Positions 34,901 to 45,711 are shown, counted from the first letter of the stretch. The stretch is DNA of 64,000 nucleotides from Sternotherus odoratus (GCA_032164245.1 JAVMKO010000004.1:37425626-37489625), one strand, 5' to 3'. A program made the numbers and translations. The notes: generated from the letters alone by a model not told the origin.

Positions 34901-37765
34901 AGTATATTTTCTTTCCATTGACTTGTCTCAGTCAGTTGTAATTGAGGATAATGTATTCTTGAAAATCTGCTTTACTAACAAAAATTACTTCAGAGCATCA
35001 AAATATCTTGACCTTTTGTTATTGTGTTCTTTTAAGGAATCAATGCAGTGATTCATTCTCTCTGTGTCAGAGTCCACATAAATGAGCATGGCTAGTTCCA
35101 CAATATCACCCATAGCAATAGATTTCTCAAATGCCAATGAGTAATACCCACAAATAGTATGCTTCAAAACTTTATAGTTAGTCTTTAAGGTGCCACAGGA
35201 CTTTGTTAACTCTGCTATTCCAGACTAACACGGCTACCACCCTGATTCTTGACACAAATGGTAAGATTCACAGAAAAGAGAGAAAACAAATTCTCATAAA
35301 GCCCAGTGGCCTTCATTGTAAATGAAGAATACTCCCAACAAACCTATTCTAAGGTAGTGTTAAGCAGTGAATATTACACATGCAAAGGACAGGAAATTTC
35401 AGAGTAACATTTTTCACATATGTACATTATACTAGCACCTTTTATTATATGGTCACACCATTTAGTTAAAGGTATGGCTGACTTAATTTATCATCAGCCC
35501 TCCTTCCACCCACCCGTCTGTATGTGTTCCAAGGTCCTTTCCTGCAATTACTACTTCCCAACAGGTCTTTATTTTGCCAAGACTTTGATAGCTCTCTACT
35601 TGTGACAGAAATTCAGTTGTGTTTTGTATTACAACACCTGTATTTGTATCTAATTGTAAAGTAATACCCAAGAGTTCTGTTCCATATGCATTTACATTGT
35701 TTGCTGCATGAACATATCTTCAGTTGTCTTTATTTTCATTATTCTAAATTTACACATCATATTTATTACTAGAAGGAGATAAAATAATCCATATATTGAT
35801 ATTTTAATGAAAACACTAACAGACTCTTAAATCTAATGTCATTTATAAATATCTCCTATTAGATCATTAAAAACACACTCATGTTTGTCTGAAGGTGCCT
35901 TAGTTCAACATGTTTAGTGATATTAATTTTATATTTAATAACAAGGATGACATTTTGATTTTTTTTTATCCTATGTAAAGAAAGAACTTGACTTGATATT
36001 TAAAGCAGACATAAACTGGAACAAGTGGAATGGTACAGCACTTATTCCTTGGAGGTATTTCCCACCGGGTGTTGACAAGATGAATTCATATGCCATCCAT
36101 GGGTCTGGAATTGGAAGAACATATGAGTCACTTTATCCAATACCTAGAGAGGATATTAAACCAGGACAGCAGCCTAATTTGTGAGTACAAAAATCAGTAT
36201 CTTCTTTTTTCTTTTGTCTGTGACTACTAATACAACGAATTTGGGAAATCCTTCCTACTGCAGTGTAATGTGGTGAAATACTTTCAGCGTAACACTGCTA
36301 GGAATTATGAAACTGCCTTTTGGGTCTTGATCCAAAGCTCATTGAAGTCTGGAAATGGAAGTCCTTTCATTTACTTTAAGAGGATTTAGAGAAACTCGTA
36401 GAGCAGAGGCAGACTGTAGTCTGATATAATTGCTTTCAGCTTATGAGAATACAGAACTTCTTATTTAAAAGTGTTTTTCATTCACAATAATGAGAAATTT
36501 TTATACTAGAGGAAATATAATACCGTGACATGCAAACAAGCTGTAGAGAGCATATTCCACTCGTTCTTCCCCATTCATTAATGGATCCAATTCAAGGTTC
36601 CAGTACTAATTTATAAAGCTCTGGTTGAGCAAAGCACCTAAGCAGGTGCTTGATTTTAAGCACAAGAAGTCCCTTCAAAGTCTCCATTGGCACTTTTGTC
36701 CCAGATGGGTCATGATTTTTTACAAATTATGGGCTGGATTTGCAGCTATGCTCTGGCTGCCTTGTGCTATTCTGGATGCAAAGCAGACAAAGTCATTTGC
36801 TCCAGTATGTGAGGATTCCCCCTATTCAGGGGAATACTCAGGTGGAATAGAACTACTATATAAGCTCCTACTCCACCCTCTCTCCTTATCCCAGAGCAGG
36901 ACACAACTGTGCTGTTCCTAAACTCCAGCAATCTTTGCCCGTCAGAAAGGTTTCCTATGGTGTCTTTACACTGTAGTGCGAGGCAAGCCCTTCAGCCCAG
37001 GTAGATAGACTTGTGCTTCAGCTGTCATGCTAAAAATAGTTGTGTGGACATTGTAGCTCATGTCCGACTCCTAGGCTTGCTCCCAGCTGCAGTGTAGACA
37101 TAGTCTTAGAGCCAGAGATAGCTGGATATAAATTAGAGTGAGCAGCCTTTGAATGGGTTAATTCTTTTTGGCTTTGTCAGCCAAATGACCATTAAGTTTA
37201 TGGTCACAATCTTGTGTACTAAATTATTTGTGGGCACAAATGATAGTTTTTTTATATCTATTTGATTTGTGAGAGCAAAAGTAGCTATTTGTCTCCTCAG
37301 TAATTTGACCTTGAAATACTAATTCAGTTGGCATCATGAAAATATTTACTGCTTGTAGGAGTTACAATGAATGGAGTATTTGTCATGTTTCCTGTTCAAA
37401 AGAGAGGGAATCCCACAAATACAGCTGTGAAAGTGAATGCTGAACTGCAATAACTGTTAAGATTTTAATAGTCTCTACTATATTTACCCCCAGAAATGAT
37501 TATGTGCACAAAATTATAGACTCCAATGATTGTGTGTGGTATTTTGAGCACAAATTTTTGTTCCAGCTCACCTTTGCAGCAAACCATTCATTATGAAGTG
37601 TATTATTAAAGTGAATGTTGAAACTTGTATTCATTACTTACTAGTTACTTTTTTTAATGCCTGTTTCTCACCAATAGCCATCTTCTGGAGTATTTCAAAA
37701 GGTTCAGTCTAAAGTGGATTATGGGAGAGAACTGGGAGCAGCCTGAATCAGACCTGTGGAAATAG
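22751..37765 (+). CDS. C4orf33: UPF0462 protein C4orf33-like, copy 2 (5 exons)
   Basis: A spliced paralogue of copy 1, with exons 22751-22931, 25245-25305, 28615-28663, 35981-36180 and 37678-37765. All have GT..AG borders and matching phases, giving 192 codons to the TAG at 37763-37765; the mammalian protein is about 199 aa. Family motifs in order are [12 protein letters not shown] (residues ~8-19), [13 protein letters not shown] (41-53), LWDYE (56-60), [35 protein letters not shown] and QPESDLW. The protein function is not established. Relative to copy 1 it lacks one codon and the RRRVW motif (SGGNCFE instead), and its largest exon is only 36/67 identical, so the duplication is old. The position aligned with the usual Met is TTG directly after the acceptor, with an upstream in-frame TAA at 22664 and no ATG between. 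The initiator must come from an unseen upstream exon, or be lost. Introns contain a Helitron, CR1s and a Tigger MITE. Confidence 0.85.
23454..24438 (+). mobile_element. Non-autonomous Helitron A
   Basis: 985 bp inserted between A and T: the 5' end TCGATATATATAAAAGTC follows A, and the 3' end TTTTTGCTAG precedes T. Just before the 3' end is the expected short hairpin, ACCCG (24410) pairing with CGGGT (24423). No target duplication, as usual for Helitrons. No Rep/helicase ORF. The first ~250 bp are unique-like and shared with copies B and C; the centre is a G-rich minisatellite. It lies in the first intron of C4orf33-like copy 2. Confidence 0.85.
23840..24345 (+). repeat. G-rich minisatellite core of Helitron A
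   Basis: Irregular units built on GGGGGTGTCGGGTTTGGTCG, GGGGGTGAGGTG and AAGTGAG, almost free of C. Many adjacent G-runs could form G-quadruplexes on the plus strand. The minus-strand 107-aa Pro-rich ORF is a repeat artefact. Confidence 0.85.
24439..28614 (+). other. Introns of C4orf33-like copy 2 (around exon 25245)
   Basis: Apart from the exon at 25245-25305 I see only AT-rich intronic DNA, with a CT/GT simple repeat at about 24832-24866. ORFs of 60-80 codons here have no recognisable content. Confidence 0.55.
25245..25305 (+). CDS. C4orf33: C4orf33-like copy 2, coding exon (VVESFFL..EVELC)
   Basis: A 61-bp exon after TTTTACAG and before GTAAGT, reading [20 protein letters not shown]. Size and both phases are identical to the copy 1 exon at 1487; 16 of 21 residues (counting the split codons) agree. 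Confidence 0.88.
28615..28663 (+). CDS. C4orf33: C4orf33-like copy 2, short exon ([16 protein letters not shown])
   Basis: A 49-bp exon after GGGCTAG and before GTGAGTA. It encodes [16 protein letters not shown]. Compared with copy 1 it is 3 bp shorter, so the frame is kept, and it replaces GRRRVWK by GGNCFE. Confidence 0.85.
29030..29250. repeat. Unclassified interspersed repeat
   Basis: CCCCAGCTGTAGC and CCCAGCTCCAGCCCTGGC segments are followed by GTCATGGAATCCATGACTGC CATGACCTCTGTGAC, a palindromic texture typical of a sauropsid dispersed repeat. The ORFs on both strands here are not genes. Confidence 0.35.
30178..31600 (-). repeat. Long CR1/L3-like LINE remnants, minus strand
   Basis: Two abutting pieces. 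30178-30370 has CTGACCAATAGTCCATCTAG and ATCCTGTCCATAACAGTGGC, as in the repeat at 5388-5695. From about 30440, GACTTTAAGGCCAGAAAGGA, GCCAAGCTCTTTGAGTCTCC, GCACTTATTCCAGTTTGAAG and TGCATCCTGGGACTGCATTA are familiar CR1/L3 3' blocks. No reverse transcriptase ORF survives. Located in the 7.3-kb intron of C4orf33-like copy 2. Confidence 0.75.
31601..34073 (+). other. Intron sequence, nothing recognised
   Basis: AT-rich intronic DNA of C4orf33-like copy 2. A (GTTTT)n-type run lies near 33572-33597. No exon or named repeat. Confidence 0.5.
34074..34498 (+). mobile_element. Tigger/pogo-type MITE with GC-rich core
   Basis: The left end is CAGTAAAACCTCGATTTAAC and the right end, on the opposite strand, CAGTAAAACCTCCATTAAAT; TA flanks both ends (34072-34073 and 34499-34500). 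This is the TIR and TA target-site pattern of pogo/Tigger elements. The 425-bp element is filled by GC-rich tandem units around GCTGGCGGGCTGGCTGCCGG and CGGCTGCCGCCCCGGTCCC, which create stop-free ORFs on both strands that should not be annotated as genes. Confidence 0.85.
35170..35255 (+). repeat. High-copy sauropsid repeat 3' end
   Basis: TTAGTCTTTAAGGTGCCACA GGACT, then CAGACTAACACGGCTACC, a text found in very many turtle and crocodile-type sequences as the terminal part of a dispersed retroelement. TTAGTCT and AGACTAA are inverted with respect to each other. Confidence 0.6.
35981..36180 (+). CDS. C4orf33: C4orf33-like copy 2, largest coding exon
   Basis: A 200-bp exon after TATGTAAAG and before GTGAGTA. 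It reads [20 protein letters not shown], then [26 protein letters not shown]. Exact length and phase agreement with the copy 1 exon at 1969. Confidence 0.9.
36955..37108 (+). mobile_element. MITE related to that at 6533
   Basis: The left end TGGTGTCTTTACACTGTAG and right end AGCTGCAGTGTAGACATAGT are inverted repeats. Internal GCTAAAAATAGTTGTGTGG and TTGCTCCCAGCTGCAG match the 6533-6806 element. It lies in the last intron of C4orf33-like copy 2. Confidence 0.65.
37678..37765 (+). CDS. C4orf33: C4orf33-like copy 2, terminal exon
   Basis: After CCAATAG, the first base completes the split Phe codon. The exon then reads [19 protein letters not shown] followed by EQPESDLWK and TAG. It stops three codons earlier than copy 1. 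Confidence 0.9.
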
Positions 37766-37940
37766 CTTAATCAGTGTCTACAATCAAGTAACTCTCTAAA
37801 TCACAAACACAGTTATTAAAAAACAAAACAGAACAAACTCCAACAAATAATAAACACCCCACAACTACTTAAAATTCTATTTTAAAATTGCTGGAACTAA
37901 GTTGTATTCTGTCATGGCTTCAAGTTGATGTGGCTATTAA

Positions 37941-37946
37941 AATAAA
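37941..37946 (+). terminator. Candidate poly(A) signal for C4orf33-like copy 2
   Basis: AATAAA at 176 bp past the stop codon, overlapping an ATTAAA-like run just before it. First canonical hexamer after the terminal exon. Confidence 0.5.
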
Positions 37947-39281
37947 TAATTTAAGAGGCTATTTCTTTTTATCATGTTTTGTTTTATATTGATTCTTTTT
38001 AACAATTAAATGATACAAAGGGGATAGTGGGTGTTTTAATCACTCTTTCAAGGCATGTTTTATCTTCCTAAAACACCTCTTATAAAGTTAATAGACACCA
38101 ATAGAATTATTTTGATCTGTCTACAAAATACAAATATACTAATATTGGTAAGATAAACACTAGTGGTGCAGTTAAGAAAAGAGTGTCTGGCCTGGGTAAG
38201 CTCTGTAGTCACAAAAGCCACTTCCTAGTTTGGGTGTGGGAGAGAAGTATCCCTTTCTAGAAGCTAAAGGCTGTCTAATTATAGCCATTATGGATTTTTT
38301 TCCCTTCTCTAGTTTGAAGTTGGACTTTGCAGATTACCATGTAATGTATTTCATTGTGACTTTTGGGGAATACTGGTGGGGGAGTTACTAAAACCAGGTA
38401 TTATCCTTGATAGAGGAATGTCAGTCTGTCTGGAAAGATGTGTTTTTAAAGTGACCATAATGCAGAGTCATGGTGCTCTCAGAGGATGAAGCTGGCAATC
38501 AGCATAAAGACATAAACTAAGGCACTATATCGTGCAATATTTACTTTCACCTCTACAAAAAATGATTCTATTCTCTTCAGGGTCCCATACCATGCAGATT
38601 ATTCTTTTTGATTTATAAGAAGAACTTTTGCCCCAAAACAAAAGAAAGAACAGTTACTCAACTCTTTACAAAAAAGAATGTACAGGATTTAGACTGTAAA
38701 ATTTTAGGACAAATGCTGCCTTTTATTATGTGTTTTACACATAGGGAACACTGGCTAGGGCTTCTGGGTGCTACTGTAATAAAAATAATAAAAACATAAT
38801 AAAGGAAGTGAAGCTCATATGCATGAGTTCTCTCTCTCCCCAGACAGCTCCATAACTTGCCACCATGGAGCTTTTCACTTCGGTGCTGGGAAATATCCGT
38901 GGCAAGCCAGCTTTTCCCCTGGAGCCACCTGGATCTCAAAAGATCTGTAAATTCCAGAGGCTGAAAGCTTTGCTGCTTCTACAAAAGACAAATTCCACTC
39001 TACCCAATTGAACAAAATCAGATTAAACTACAGAATGGAAATCTTTCACTGTTGTCGGAGGTGATCTAGTCAATAGAAGATAAACTGTTCATTCCAGTAA
39101 CATCAAAACCAATCATGATTGCTTAAAGTACATAAGCAGAATTGCTGTAAGTGGTCTATTAATAACTACTCTGCTTTGAACTTAGATATTTATAGATGCG
39201 TGGAAGTACTTTTTTCTTTACAAATGCTGTTTTTCGGGGTAATTTTCACTGGACTATTACTGACCATAAAAGGTGTTCTGT
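37947..39281. other. Intergenic DNA, no gene seen
   Basis: AT-rich DNA downstream of C4orf33-like copy 2; ORFs at 38608-38939 have no recognisable features. Confidence 0.5.
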
Positions 39282-39310
39282 GCGATCTTCAGGGCCGGCG
39301 ACAGAGTGGT

Positions 39311-39391
39311 ACAACGGTTACAGCTGTACCGGGCCCCGGACTTCAGGGGGGGCCCCCTGAAGTCCGGGGCCGGTACAGCTGTAACCGTTGT
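39311..39391. repeat. 40-bp near-perfect inverted repeat (cruciform)
   Basis: Left arm 39311-39350 (ACAACGGTTACAGCTGTACC then GGGCCCCGGACTTCAGGGGG) and right arm 39353-39391 are reverse complements except for one missing base, with two bases between. It could extrude a long hairpin next to the element's left terminus. Confidence 0.9.
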
Positions 39392-39609
39392 CGCTGGGGC
39401 TGTGAGCGAGGCGCGGCTCGGGCAGCCGCTGCCGCGCTCACCAGCCCCCTCCCCCGGCCCCCAGCAGCCTCCCCCGCCCCCTTTGCTTCTCCCGGCAGCC
39501 AGCCCCGCCCCCCCTTTGCTTCTCCTGGCAGCCAGCCCCGCCCCCCTTTGCTTCTCCCGGCCGGCCAGGCGGCCGCAGCACATGCGGGGGTTGGGGCCCG
39601 CAGGAGGTA

Positions 39610-40400
39610 GGAGACAGGCCGGGGGGGGGGCATGGGAGATTGGCGGGGGGGGGCGGGAGGCAGGAGACCGGCTGGGGGGGGCGCGGGAGATCGGCCGGGG
39701 GGGGGGGCCGCGGGAGGCAGGAGATCGGCGGGGGGGGCCGCTGGAGATCGGCCGGGGGGGGGCCGCGGGAGGCAGGAGATCGGCGGGGGGGGGCCGCTGG
39801 AGATCGGCCGGGGGAGGCCCCGCGGGAGGCAGGAGACCGGCCGGGGGGGCCGCTGGAGATCGGCCGGGGGGGGGGGGCTGCGGGAGGCAGGAGATCGGCG
39901 GGGGGGTGGCTGCGGGAGGCAGGAGACCGGCGGGGGGGTGGCTGCGGGAGGCAGGAGACCGGCCGGGGGGGCGCAGGAGGCAGGAGACCAGCCGGGGGGG
40001 GCGCGGGAGGCAGGAGACCGGCCGGGGGGGGCGCAGGAGGCAGGAGACCAGCCGGGGGGAGCGCAGGAGGCAGGAGACCAGCCGGGGGGGGGGCGCGGGA
40101 GATCGGCCGGGGGGGCCGCAGGAGGCAGGAGATCGGCGGGGGGGGGGCGCGGGAGGCAGGAGATCGGCGGGGGGGGCCGCGGGAGGCAGGAGATCGGTGG
40201 GGGGGGCCGCTGGAGATCAGCCGGGGGAGGGGAGGCGTGGGAGGCAGGAGACGGGGGGAGGGGGAGCGCAGGCGGCGGGAGACTGGCCGGGGGCGGGGGG
40301 GCCGTGGGCGGCGGGAGATCGGCCGGGGGGGGGGGGCCGCGGGCGGCGGCAGACTGGCGGGGGGGGGGCCGCGGGCGGCGGGAGACCGGGGGGGGGGGGG
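39610..40400 (+). repeat. G-rich minisatellite in hAT element
   Basis: Over twenty irregular units of about 30-35 bp combining GGCAGGAGATCGGC or GGCAGGAGACCGGC with G7-G11 runs and CCGCGGGA. Frequent TCGG and GCGGGA motifs make the stretch CpG-rich. G-run length is likely polymorphic and assembly-sensitive. Confidence 0.92.
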
Positions 40401-40456
40401 GCGTACGGTCTGCCGTACGGGGCCCCAAAATTCCTGTCGCCGGCCCTGGCGATCTT

Positions 40457-43400
40457 ATCCAGTTGTCAGGCATTAATAAAATACTGCAATCCATGAAGCA
40501 GTGATAATCAGTCTATTTTCCTGCCTACAGGCATTCCACATTGTTTGCTGATCTTAGAACTTTTTGGAGTTTAGAACTTTTCAATCTCTAGTAAAGTGGA
40601 TTTTGGAATTCATATACCAGTAGTCCAACAATGAGACAAACTGGAAACACAATGCATTTAAGTATATTGCCCATTTCTAGAAGCTGGATCAAATAAGATC
40701 CTGGTTTAAGTAGGCACAACTCCTAGTGAAATCAGCTCCAGAGCTGAATTTGGCCAAATGTCTTTAAAGCCTTCTCTTGCATTCCTTATAATGTCACCTT
40801 AAATGTGAGTTGAGGAACTTTAAATGAAAGTGTGTAAAGTTCTCTTTGCAGAGTGTTATTAACTAGAGGGATTCTCGATTAATTCAACAGCCAGGTCTGT
40901 TCTTTGAGCCATAAGCCATGCTGTCAGGGAAACTTAATTACACTTTAAGTGGGATGCAAATGAGTTGTGACACTACATCATTTCACATGAAAGGTTCATT
41001 ACTTACATTAACTTGCACAATGCTCTCTCCTAAGCATAAGCCTCATTACAATTTTTCTATTTTTTAACATGGTTAAATGTGAGTAGGACTTTTACTTTTA
41101 ATATGTCCATTCTTAACTGCATGTCCATTTTTAATCATTTAAGCTTTAAGCTGTTGCATTTATTAAATCAGTATAAAATGAACTAACATATACGTACAAG
41201 GCACCAAAATAAAAGTCAGATACATCATGTCTGTTCCCACAGCTCATTCTGAATTCTAGTTTGTCCTTTTAACATACAGAGCTGTGAAATGTTAACTTGA
41301 TATAGACATCTATATTTAGATCTCCTATGTGACTAGCATGCATGCTCCTCTACAGGTGGGTGGGAAGAGAATATCATTGTTTTTAATGCTATAACCAAAA
41401 TAATCATGGGTTGTTTAACAACTTAATAATTATGAATTTAGGATGACCAAAAATTGGTAAGCGATGAATCAAGGATCAGTTATTGAGTCAAAGAAAATAC
41501 TGCATCATATGTCTTAAATACCTAAGGAGACAATAAAAAGCAGTTGCCTTATAAAGGACCAGTGTGGTACTACTGGAAACCGTAGTGGTAGTTTGAAGTA
41601 GTAAAGACAGAAGATTGTCCTTTGGAAGTAGTGCCTTTTATCCAGGTTTCACTGTGCCTTTTTTATTCCGTCTCTCAATGCTGCATAAGATATTTGTACA
41701 TTTCTACCCTTCCTCCTAAACCAAAATGTTTTTTTATTAATTCCTCTCATATTTTAGGGCTGCAGCAAGCAGGAATTCTGGTCCATTGAATTACTACTTA
41801 TTTGCCAAAGTATAGGATCAATATGGAGCATTGCTTTAAAATATATTGTCAAAACAGCTACTCTGTCTCTCAGGTGCTGATTTTCAATGTACACAATGGG
41901 ACCAATACATATAAAAATAAATATAATCAAAGCTGCCCAGCCTCAGTGAGAAAGTCCTGAAAAGTACATTTATGTCAAAATGAAGCAACTCTTTCTTGTA
42001 CTCATGCATATATCTGCTAATAAAGTTAACGTTAATGAAGTTTTCAAACCCAGACTTGCATTGATCATCAGTTAGATAAACCTCAAATGACAGCTAAAGC
42101 AGGGTCATGGAGTCAAGACTCCTGGGTTCTATTTTCACATCAGCCAGTGATTTGTTATTTGACTTTAAGCAACTCACATTTTTTCTTGTTGAATTTAGTG
42201 CTCATGGAAAATGTTGGGTTTGTATCCCTGGTGCTCTCCTGGCAATTGAAGTTCATTACTTACACCCACCAGATATGGAAAAATCAAGGATTGGTGCTAG
42301 TTTCCCTGTATTTTCCTGCCTATGTTTTACCTCTGACCTCAAGGGATGAAATGACAGTTCTGTTTCCAGGCCCATTCAGGCCCCAATAAGCAATGCCTTA
42401 AATACATGCTTAGCTTTAAGCATGTGAGCAGTCCCATTGATTTCAATGGGATCACTGTGGAATGGGACTACTTGCTGAAATCAGTCAGATTGCTCATGAT
42501 CTTAAATGGCAAGATCTGAGTCACTGGCTTTTTTTTGCTGAAATTGCCAACAAGGGTGGCAGCTATCATTAATAATGGTATTTGTGATTTGGACAGCTGA
42601 CTACAGGGAAATCAACTAGGACAATCAAACCCTTTACATTTAGGCCACTGAATAGTCATTGGATGATAGGAACTTCTAATTAAAATAGAAGCCAAGAGAC
42701 AAAATCATATGCCATTAGCAATCACCTGAACTACCATCCCTTGGCAAATCACATCTCTCTCTATATATATCTTAACTTTTCTGTTTAAGGGGTATTTCAT
42801 TGATTTCTTGCACTATGACAATTACAAAAATAGATGAGCCAAAAAACGCATAGATGAGCAACTGCTCATTATTTGGTGATCTATTTCAGTGGAGGAGTTG
42901 GCGGGGTGAAGAAATAAATGCCTATTACTTGATCAGCGTAAGACCCTTCCCCATTCTTAATTTTCCTATGATTTTTATGTAAACAATGATACAGTGGGGA
43001 ACTTCTAATGGAAAAAGGATTAGATAAGCAGTCTCTCTTTGACCTTCAATTTTGTGCATCTTTGAAGTAAATATTACAACGGTTCATTAACTGCAAAAGG
43101 TCTGCAGTGTTTAAGAAGAGTATCCAAATTGATAAACACAGTATCTCCCCAGCAAGAAAATAACATGCATCTCCTAGAGGGACTTTGATTATTATCACTC
43201 TTTCTTTTTGTTTTTTTTTCATCCCTCTTCCATTAGACTGTAATATGAAAATGTCCAGATGTCAAAAGTTTCACACTAATTTTGGAACCCATGTGCAACT
43301 AACTGCTTGTTTGACGGTTTTGTATTTACATGGCAACTTCCAAACAATATTCCACTGAAGTCTAAATACTCTTGAACCACATTTCTAGAGCTGAAAAATG

Positions 43401-44699
43401 GCACATGCTTAACAATCCTTGTGCCACCAAACCAATTTTAATTTTTCCATTGCTTTGATAATATCTACATTGTTATATCAGCACTTCTTAAGTTAAAAAT
43501 TGATCTGGTTGGAAAATGAGGGGGAAATGACAAAAATTTTCTTAAGAAATTGTCTCTTTTGTTGCAAAATAGATAGAGCTGAGTTATGATCACACCTACC
43601 AGGGGTTGGTGACATGAGCTTCAATCTTTCTGCAGAAAGTGGAAGAACGTGTTCCCAGGCAGGCATGGAGAGGTGAAGATAACAATAAACTGTTTTGTAA
43701 ACTGAGTTGCTTTTTGCTCAATCCCAGAATCTCTTACCCCAGCATGGGGAATTACCATCTTATTTCACAGAGAGAAGCCACAACTACGGTAGGACCCACT
43801 AAGAACAAGCCAAACAGAGGACCAGAAGCACAATGCACTCCTTCCAAGATTTTAGCTCATTCACTCAAGAAATAGTTGTAGAAGCGCTAATGGTAATTAG
43901 GGCCACCACCTATGATTTAACACCTGGATTGCAAAAGATAGTAGAGAACAACTGGGACTCCTACTGAAATCAACTGTCAGTACCTCATTTGGGTTTAGAC
44001 TGTGCCTTTTAAGCACTGCCATGTGTAAGGGGCAATGTGTAGCTGGACCAGTCTAGGAAAAGGTGCAAGGAGGAACTATGACTCACAATTCCAAGGAGGA
44101 ACTATGAGTCACAATTCCCTCCTTGCTTCAAGAGGGAAATAATTTGCTACAAGTGTCTTACTGGATGCAACATCTTCCCTCTCACAGCACCCTCAACTCT
44201 GCTGGCAGGTGTGTTGGGGCAGAGGTTGGCTTCTTTGCCTTCTTCATGCCCTCTCCTTCAAAGACCGAAGTGGTTTTATGCATCCTGCTCTTTCACCTGT
44301 GACTAGAGCAGAGGTCCATGCAGGAGAGGTGGGGTGCTGTTGAAATGATTATTTACGCAGGCTATTATCAAGACATTAATTTAACCATAAATTCTTTTAT
44401 TAAACCCAATGGCCCAATCGTATTTATACAATTGCTATAATCATGTTTAAAATCCTAAATAATAAGCAATTTACTACATCCAAACAGTAACAAAACATTT
44501 ATAAGTATGCGATTTTTTTTTGAGTGCTCTGTGGGATGCTGCCATTTTGCCCAGGGGTTTCTAGGAGCTCGAGGTTAAGATCCCACCATGGCACTTTTTC
44601 TTTCCCAAAATGCTTGTTCCATTCTATAGTTTTCATGCTATTGTTTAAAGCCCCACAGTCCTGCGTGCTGCTTGTTGGTCTTATTCATCTCTCTGGCAG
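40457..44699. other. Intergenic DNA with a MIR-like SINE, no gene
   Basis: AT-rich gene-poor DNA. A plus-strand MIR-like SINE is visible at about 42088-42185 (GTCATGGAGTCAAGACTCCT GGGTTCTATT, then a diverged TGACTTTAAGCAACTCAC). A 27-bp direct tandem duplication occurs at about 44073-44125 (AAGGAGGAACTATGA-type units). ORF 43639-43875 is not supported. Confidence 0.5.
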
Positions 44700-45165
44700 A
44701 AGCATGGACTCTGCACAGCTCAGCATAATTCTTATGAACGTTGCTGACTCAAGATGCACAATTCTTCTGTATTTGCAGAACTTGAATGAGTACTGCTACA
44801 ACTGGCTGTGTGATGGAAAAGATGCGGAGATGTTCAAGTACAAGAACTGGATTGCTGATGGATACTGGAAAAAAAATGCCAATTTGCTGCTGGCATGCAT
44901 GGAGTATTGCCACTTCTGGGACAGAGGAAGGAGCACTGATTGGTTTGTAATGCAGATTTGGAGGGTGATCAGTGGCTGCAGACCTTTCGGATGTGAAAAG
45001 GTTCCTTTCCTGGATCTGTGTGCTGAGTGTGCCCCAGCCCTCCAAGGATACCAAAATGAAAGCTCTCATTGACCATGGAGAAAGGAGTATAAATAATGCC
45101 TTGGAAACTTGCAACACCGGATTGCTACTGGTAAATGGGCAGTTTGCCTATCCTATGGGATTCTA
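44700..45165 (+). pseudogene. Fossil Harbinger transposase (N-terminal part)
   Basis: Translation gives LNEYCYNWLCDGKDAEMFKY, NWIADGYWKKNANLLLACME and HFWDRGRSTDWF, then LDLCAECAPALQ before a frameshift and stop. These align with FWARETSTDWWDRI and FMELCDLLSPALQRR of the intact transposase at 11368. After 45072 the frame is lost, although GCCTTGGAAACTTGCAACAC still resembles the ALWKLATP region. The catalytic residues are absent. It represents a different, much older Harbinger subfamily (its N terminus differs from the 11-kb element). Confidence 0.72.
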
Positions 45166-45711
45166 TTAAAGGAGTTCTTGGGACCTCATCTGAGCTTCGA
45201 GACTTCCTTTGTGCACCTCCACTCTCAGTTTCACATGAACCAGTGAAGCTGCAAGGAGCCCTGCAGTCAACTGGTCATGGCAGAACAGGGTGATGCCCAC
45301 TCCTATCCTGACTTGAAGACCTGTATTTTAGCCAAGTCAGAGATCCTAATAAAATTCTCCAACTTAATTGAAGAGCTGAGCCAGGGCTATCCCCAAGTGG
45401 CAGTTATCAGTGGAGAAATAGTGGAATCATAACAAGCTGAAGTCTTCCCTCATTTTGAGATTCATTGTAACCACCTAATATCAGCTTGAGAGAAACCACA
45501 AGGCAGAAGAAATCCAGACCCAGCTCACAGGCCTCAGACCAATGGAGAAGGCTTCCCTGATTCCCCTCCTGCTGGTGAGCATATAACTGAATGGAGTCTG
45601 AAGAAATACTAAACTGGAATTATTATTATTCATCTAGTTAGCAACCTGAAGCTCATTTGAAATGATCAGATGTAGAATGAGCTAGGTCAGGTGGGAATGA
45701 AACAAAATCTA

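Larger units (their letters stand above)
39290..40448 (+). mobile_element. Non-autonomous hAT element, GC-rich, perfect 8-bp TSD
   Basis: Ends CAGGGCCGGCGACAG (39290) and CTGTCGCCGGCCCTG (to 40448) are perfect 15-bp inverted repeats. Identical GCGATCTT flanks both sides (39282-39289, 40449-40456), the hAT signature. No transposase. Inside, from the left: a 40-bp near-perfect inverted repeat, a C-rich tract with three ~33-bp units around CTTTGCTTCTCCCGGCAGCC, then a G-rich minisatellite. ORFs of 160-407 codons crossing it in several frames are repeat artefacts (GRQETGGG or PPPADL type translations). Confidence 0.88.

Noticed and set aside
34985..35167. 60-codon minus-strand ORF ([19 protein letters not shown]...)
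   Set aside because: Looks somewhat protein-like, possibly a transposase relic, but too short and without a motif I recognise; not listed as a gene.
39119..40504. ORFs of 163-407 codons on both strands with Gly/Arg/Pro-rich translations
   Set aside because: They run through a G-rich minisatellite that lacks stop codons in several frames at once; composition is explained by the repeat units and no conserved domain is present.
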